A stretch of DNA of 8,745 bases from an uncultured bacterium (GTDB lineage: Bacteria; Bacteroidota; Bacteroidia; Bacteroidales; Bacteroidaceae), in assembly GCA_905215575.1 (NCBI GenBank), contig CAJMQV010000078.1, forward strand, positions 1 to 8,745. The letters run 5' to 3'. Under the pieces are notes generated by a model. The model did no database searches and was not told the origin of the DNA. It was given only the letters and a program-made list of their open reading frames with translations. Each line of letters opens with the position of its first letter. Positions within the stretch are counted from its first letter, which is position 1. The translations under genes were made by a program, and so were the position numbers. Below are positions 6,074 through 8,745 of this stretch, piece by piece.

Positions 6074-7642
6074 TTATGAATGATGAAGATGTTGCGCAAT
6101 TCGGGCGCGGCGGCGACGCTGATAATAGTGCCACCGTGAGCGGACCGGATGAAAAAGCAAAATGGCCAGCACAAACAGAGAACCGATAATACACACCACT
6201 CCGAACAGTTCCTTAAGACTGGTCAGCATGGTCTGGCGGACCACTTCGGCATAGACTTCCTGAAAACCGGAATACTGCGTCTGGGTGGTATATCCAAAAT
6301 CTATATTCCGGCTGAGCAGACCGATATTGTCCTTCTGCATATATTTCATGGCTCGGTTCAGAATGGCTGTACCCAAAGGAGTCGCCACACTGGTACGGAT
6401 AAAACTGAGGACGCAAAGCCCCTGAAAGAAGTGTTTGAAAGGAACACTCTTGGCAATGTAAATCGTCAGACAGATATAAAGGATGCCGTAACCGATGCCT
6501 TTAAGCAGATTGGGCACGTAGAAGCTTTCTATGTTCAGTCCGGGGTCAATCAGAAAATACATGTAATACTGATAGATAACTATCAGCAGGAAGCCCACGG
6601 AAATCAAGAACTTGAAACCCTTGCGCAGAACCACCTGACGATAGAACACCGTTGCCGCACCGATGAGAATGCCCACAAAGACATACCAATTGAGTGATAC
6701 GGCATTCAGGCTGTCATAGCCCAGCACCGAAGTCATGAACAGATTCTGAAGCACGGACGAAACCGTCAGGAAGAAACAGAGCATCAGAAACAGGAACAGA
6801 ATGGTGGGGAAATGACGGTAACGGAACACCTGTATGTCAATGTAAGGGCGCTTCTGGGTGCACATACGGTTGATGTTGACCATCAGCGACACGACGGCCA
6901 CCACCAGTGCCAGACGGATCTTGGCACTGTCCAGCCAGTCGTAGTATTCTCCGTAGATGCAGACAAACACCACGGCAAAGAGAATCAAGGTCCATAAAAA
7001 GGCACTCACCCAGTCCACCCCGTAAAGAGGTATCTTCTTGCCGTTGCGTACCGGGCGGGTGCACAGAAAAACAAGCAGCCACACGACCAGCAAAAAAGCG
7101 ATGACCAACCAATGCATATAGCGCCAGTTGGCCCAGTTGCTCATATGGGTGGCTACAAGTCCCGAAAGCTGGATACTCTCGAGTACCACGATATAAATCA
7201 CCGGATAGAACACGGAAAAGTTGCCTGAGGGAGTGACACTCAACCGTGTATTGGAAAAACATTCGAAAGTGCCCCACATGCGAAAGAATCCGGAGATGAA
7301 ACACACCACGACAAATACCGGGATCTGCTGCGTATGCAACGTAATGAGGTTACAGGTAACCAGCACGGCGCACACCGTGAGCAGAATACGGCGCGTGGTG
7401 AAACGGGCTTTCAAACGAAACAGGATGGGGAATATCACCGTCATACCAATGTAGGAAGCATAGGCCGCCATATTGACATCTTCCTGAATGCAACCCAGAC
7501 CACTCGACATCTGATAGGCCGTGGGCAGAAACACTCCTCCGTTGAACTGGAAGACCATGGCAAAGAACATGGACAGGAACATGCAGACGGAAGTGGGAAT
7601 CCCCTCCTTGAAATAGCTGATTCTAGGACGAACTTCTGCCAT
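6074..7642 (-). CDS. DHA2-type MFS multidrug exporter (EmrB-like, 14 TM)
   Basis: 522 residues, very hydrophobic. By eye there are about 14 membrane segments, starting near residues 18-38, 60-78, 85-105, 108-126 and 140-165 and ending near 485-505, the number expected for the drug:H+ antiporter-2 group. In E. coli EmrAB-TolC the partner pumps hydrophobic drugs across both membranes. The HlyD gene just upstream supports this role. The classic motif A loop (GxLaDrxGrkxxl) is replaced by FRLKARFTTRRIL, so the protein is a diverged member, as is common for Bacteroidetes homologues. The C-terminus ends in a basic tail with RRRRR. The start is set by AAGGAG (7657-7652) nine bases upstream. This site overlaps the stop codon of the HlyD gene (TAAAGGAG), leaving only 14 bases between the genes, so they are cotranscribed and probably coupled. 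Substrate unknown; a fatty acid or bile-acid exporter role cannot be excluded. Confidence 0.87.
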   Translation of the reverse strand: MAEVRPRISYFKEGIPTSVCMFLSMFFAMVFQFNGGVFLPTAYQMSSGLGCIQEDVNMAAYASYIGMTVIFPILFRLKARFTTRRILLTVCAVLVTCNLITLHTQQIPVFVVVCFISGFFRMWGTFECFSNTRLSVTPSGNFSVFYPVIYIVVLESIQLSGLVATHMSNWANWRYMHWLVIAFLLVVWLLVFLCTRPVRNGKKIPLYGVDWVSAFLWTLILFAVVFVCIYGEYYDWLDSAKIRLALVVAVVSLMVNINRMCTQKRPYIDIQVFRYRHFPTILFLFLMLCFFLTVSSVLQNLFMTSVLGYDSLNAVSLNWYVFVGILIGAATVFYRQVVLRKGFKFLISVGFLLIVIYQYYMYFLIDPGLNIESFYVPNLLKGIGYGILYICLTIYIAKSVPFKHFFQGLCVLSFIRTSVATPLGTAILNRAMKYMQKDNIGLLSRNIDFGYTTQTQYSGFQEVYAEVVRQTMLTSLKELFGVVCIIGSLFVLAILLFHPVRSRWHYYQRRRRARIAQHLHHS

Positions 7643-7656
7643 CTGTACCTACTCCT

Positions 7657-8691
7657 TTACAGTTTTACGGAGCATTCCGCATTCATGCCGGCACGCAGCC
7701 GCGACAGGTTCTCCTTGGAATTGTTTTCGGTAAATTCTATGCGTACGGGAATACGCTGCTCCACCTTGACGAAATTTCCGGCTGAGTTGTCTTGAGGAAT
7801 AACGGAATAGGCCGCTCCGGTAGCGTCGGATATGGAAGTAATGCGTCCCTCGAAGGTCACATCGGGAATGGCATCCACCTGCACTTCTACCCGCTGTCCT
7901 TCCTTCATATTGGTTGTCTGGGTTTCCTTATAGTTGGCAATGATCCATTTCTCGGTACCGTCGACCAGAGTGACCAGAGTCTGCCCCGGTTGCACAAGCT
8001 CGCCTTCATGGATATCCTTGCGGCCGGTCACTCCGTCGGTTGTGGCCAGAATAACGGTATAGGATAGGTTCAGTTTGGCCAGCTTCAAAGCGGCCTGCGC
8101 CAGCTTGATGGCCGACTCGTTCTGTCCCAGACGCTGCGTCTGCTCCTGCTTGACCAGCGAAGCCGATTCCTTCTGTCGCAACAGCTGTTCATACTTGGCT
8201 TTGGTGGCTTCATACTCCGTCTGCACGCGGTCGAACTGTTGCGGGGTGACAGCCTCCTGCTTGACCAGTTCCAGATAACGCTTGTAATCGGTCTCGGCAT
8301 TTTTCAGACGGATGCGCTGCTCTTCAATGGCGGCATCGGTCACCAGTATATTGTTGTGTGTTGTGTTAATCGTTGTGTGCATCACATCCTTTCCGGTGAG
8401 GGCGTTCTGTAGGTCGGCCTCCGCCTGGGCCACACGCAGCTGGTATTCGATGTCCTCAATGACCACCAGCGTATCGCCTTTCTTCACGTTCTGATACTCG
8501 TCGAAATAGATCTTTTTGATAAATCCCTGCACACGGGTGTTCACCGGAGTAAGGTGCTGCTTGATCTGTGCATTGTCTGTAAACTCCACATTGGAGAGAT
8601 GAATGAACTTGCCGCCCACCCAGCTGATGCCGGCTACCAGGCACAAGGCAATGAAAAAATTGGGAATAGCACGTCTTTTGTTCTTGATCAT
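7657..8691 (-). CDS. HlyD/EmrA-like periplasmic membrane fusion protein
   Basis: 344 residues. Order of parts: a short basic N-terminus and a single membrane anchor (about residues 10-28); a first half-lipoyl segment (about 45-88, with VNTRVQGFIKKIYFDEYQNVKKGDTLVVIED); a long alpha-helical hairpin rich in Gln, Glu, Lys and Ala (about 90-205); a second half-lipoyl segment (LATTDGVTGRKDIHEGELVQPGQTLVTLVD); and a beta-barrel domain ending near 340. It should bridge the MFS exporter encoded 14 bases downstream to an outer-membrane TolC-like channel. AAAGGA stands about ten bases before ATG 8691 in an A-rich leader. Typical length for EmrA-like proteins without long insertions. First visible gene of this operon; an outer-membrane factor gene is expected beyond the right edge. 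Confidence 0.92.
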   Translation of the reverse strand: MIKNKRRAIPNFFIALCLVAGISWVGGKFIHLSNVEFTDNAQIKQHLTPVNTRVQGFIKKIYFDEYQNVKKGDTLVVIEDIEYQLRVAQAEADLQNALTGKDVMHTTINTTHNNILVTDAAIEEQRIRLKNAETDYKRYLELVKQEAVTPQQFDRVQTEYEATKAKYEQLLRQKESASLVKQEQTQRLGQNESAIKLAQAALKLAKLNLSYTVILATTDGVTGRKDIHEGELVQPGQTLVTLVDGTEKWIIANYKETQTTNMKEGQRVEVQVDAIPDVTFEGRITSISDATGAAYSVIPQDNSAGNFVKVEQRIPVRIEFTENNSKENLSRLRAGMNAECSVKL

Positions 8692-8745
8692 ATTGTTGTT
8701 ATCCTTTTATTTTCGTTTTACAGAATTGCGTTGTTTCTCTTACAG
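8692..8745 (-). other. Leader of the HlyD gene, possibly with the last codons of an upstream gene
   Basis: The 54 bases upstream of the HlyD start contain an A-rich stretch and AAAGGA. One minus-strand frame reads CKRNNAIL and stops at TAA (8720-8718), 26 bases before the HlyD ATG. This could be the end of an upstream TolC-like gene, as expected for this kind of operon, but the tail is too short to recognise and a second frame also stays open across most of the stretch. No clear Bacteroidetes -33/-7 promoter is seen. Confidence 0.2.

Noticed and set aside
6149..6697. Plus-strand ORF of 182 codons opposite the MFS exporter
   Set aside because: Antisense shadow of a membrane protein gene; its hydrophilic product shows no family features.
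1..8745. tRNA, rRNA, insertion sequence or phage attachment site
   Set aside because: No tRNA-like cloverleaf, rRNA signature, transposase or flanking terminal repeats were seen, including around the phylum switch point, so a mobile element does not explain it.

Overview
The window reads as two pieces of DNA from two different bacterial phyla, joined inside a single reading frame. Positions 1 to about 3065 look like a Firmicutes (Clostridia, probably Lachnospiraceae-like) chromosome: modest GC, Leu codons mostly CTT/TTG, strong AGGAG-type ribosome binding sites, sigma-A promoters with textbook -35/-10 boxes, and intrinsic-terminator leaders. Positions from about 3110 to 8745 look like Bacteroidales: higher GC, Leu almost always CTG, A-rich leaders, a Bacteroidales-type glutamine synthetase III C-terminal half, a POT peptide transporter and an EmrA/EmrB-like efflux pair. 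Hand counts of 60-base rows give 25/60 G+C at 3001-3060 and 42/60 at 3121-3180, so the change is sharp. It falls on the most conserved stretch of the glutamine synthetase gene.

Left part (1-3065): a nitrogen-assimilation locus with divergent transcription. On the minus strand lie a stand-alone class II glutamine amidotransferase (684-1778) and, overlapping it by one base, the start of a two-[4Fe-4S] FMN glutamate synthase subunit that runs off the left edge. Together they look like an archaeal-type split GOGAT. On the plus strand lies glutamine synthetase type III (glnN, from 2142). Between them, back-to-back sigma-A-like promoters (1878-1906 minus, 1952-1980 plus) each lead directly into terminator-like leader hairpins: one on the GOGAT side, and two in tandem on the GS side whose 5' arms share an 18-base direct repeat. 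This suggests that both halves of the GS/GOGAT cycle are controlled by transcription attenuation, by a signal not visible here.

Right part (3110-8745): the C-terminal half of a Bacteroidales GSIII and its terminator, then a proton-dependent oligopeptide transporter (4391-5992), a terminator cluster, and on the minus strand a HlyD/EmrA-like membrane fusion protein followed by a 14-TM DHA2-type MFS exporter (8691 down to 6074), probably the tail of an operon whose outer-membrane TolC-like gene would lie beyond 8745.

The main conclusion is that the 707-residue GSIII is a hybrid. The simplest explanation is a metagenome assembly join at a conserved glnN segment. A true inter-phylum recombination is possible but less likely, because the whole gene context switches and not only the gene. 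Links between genes on the left and genes on the right should not be inferred until the join is checked with reads.
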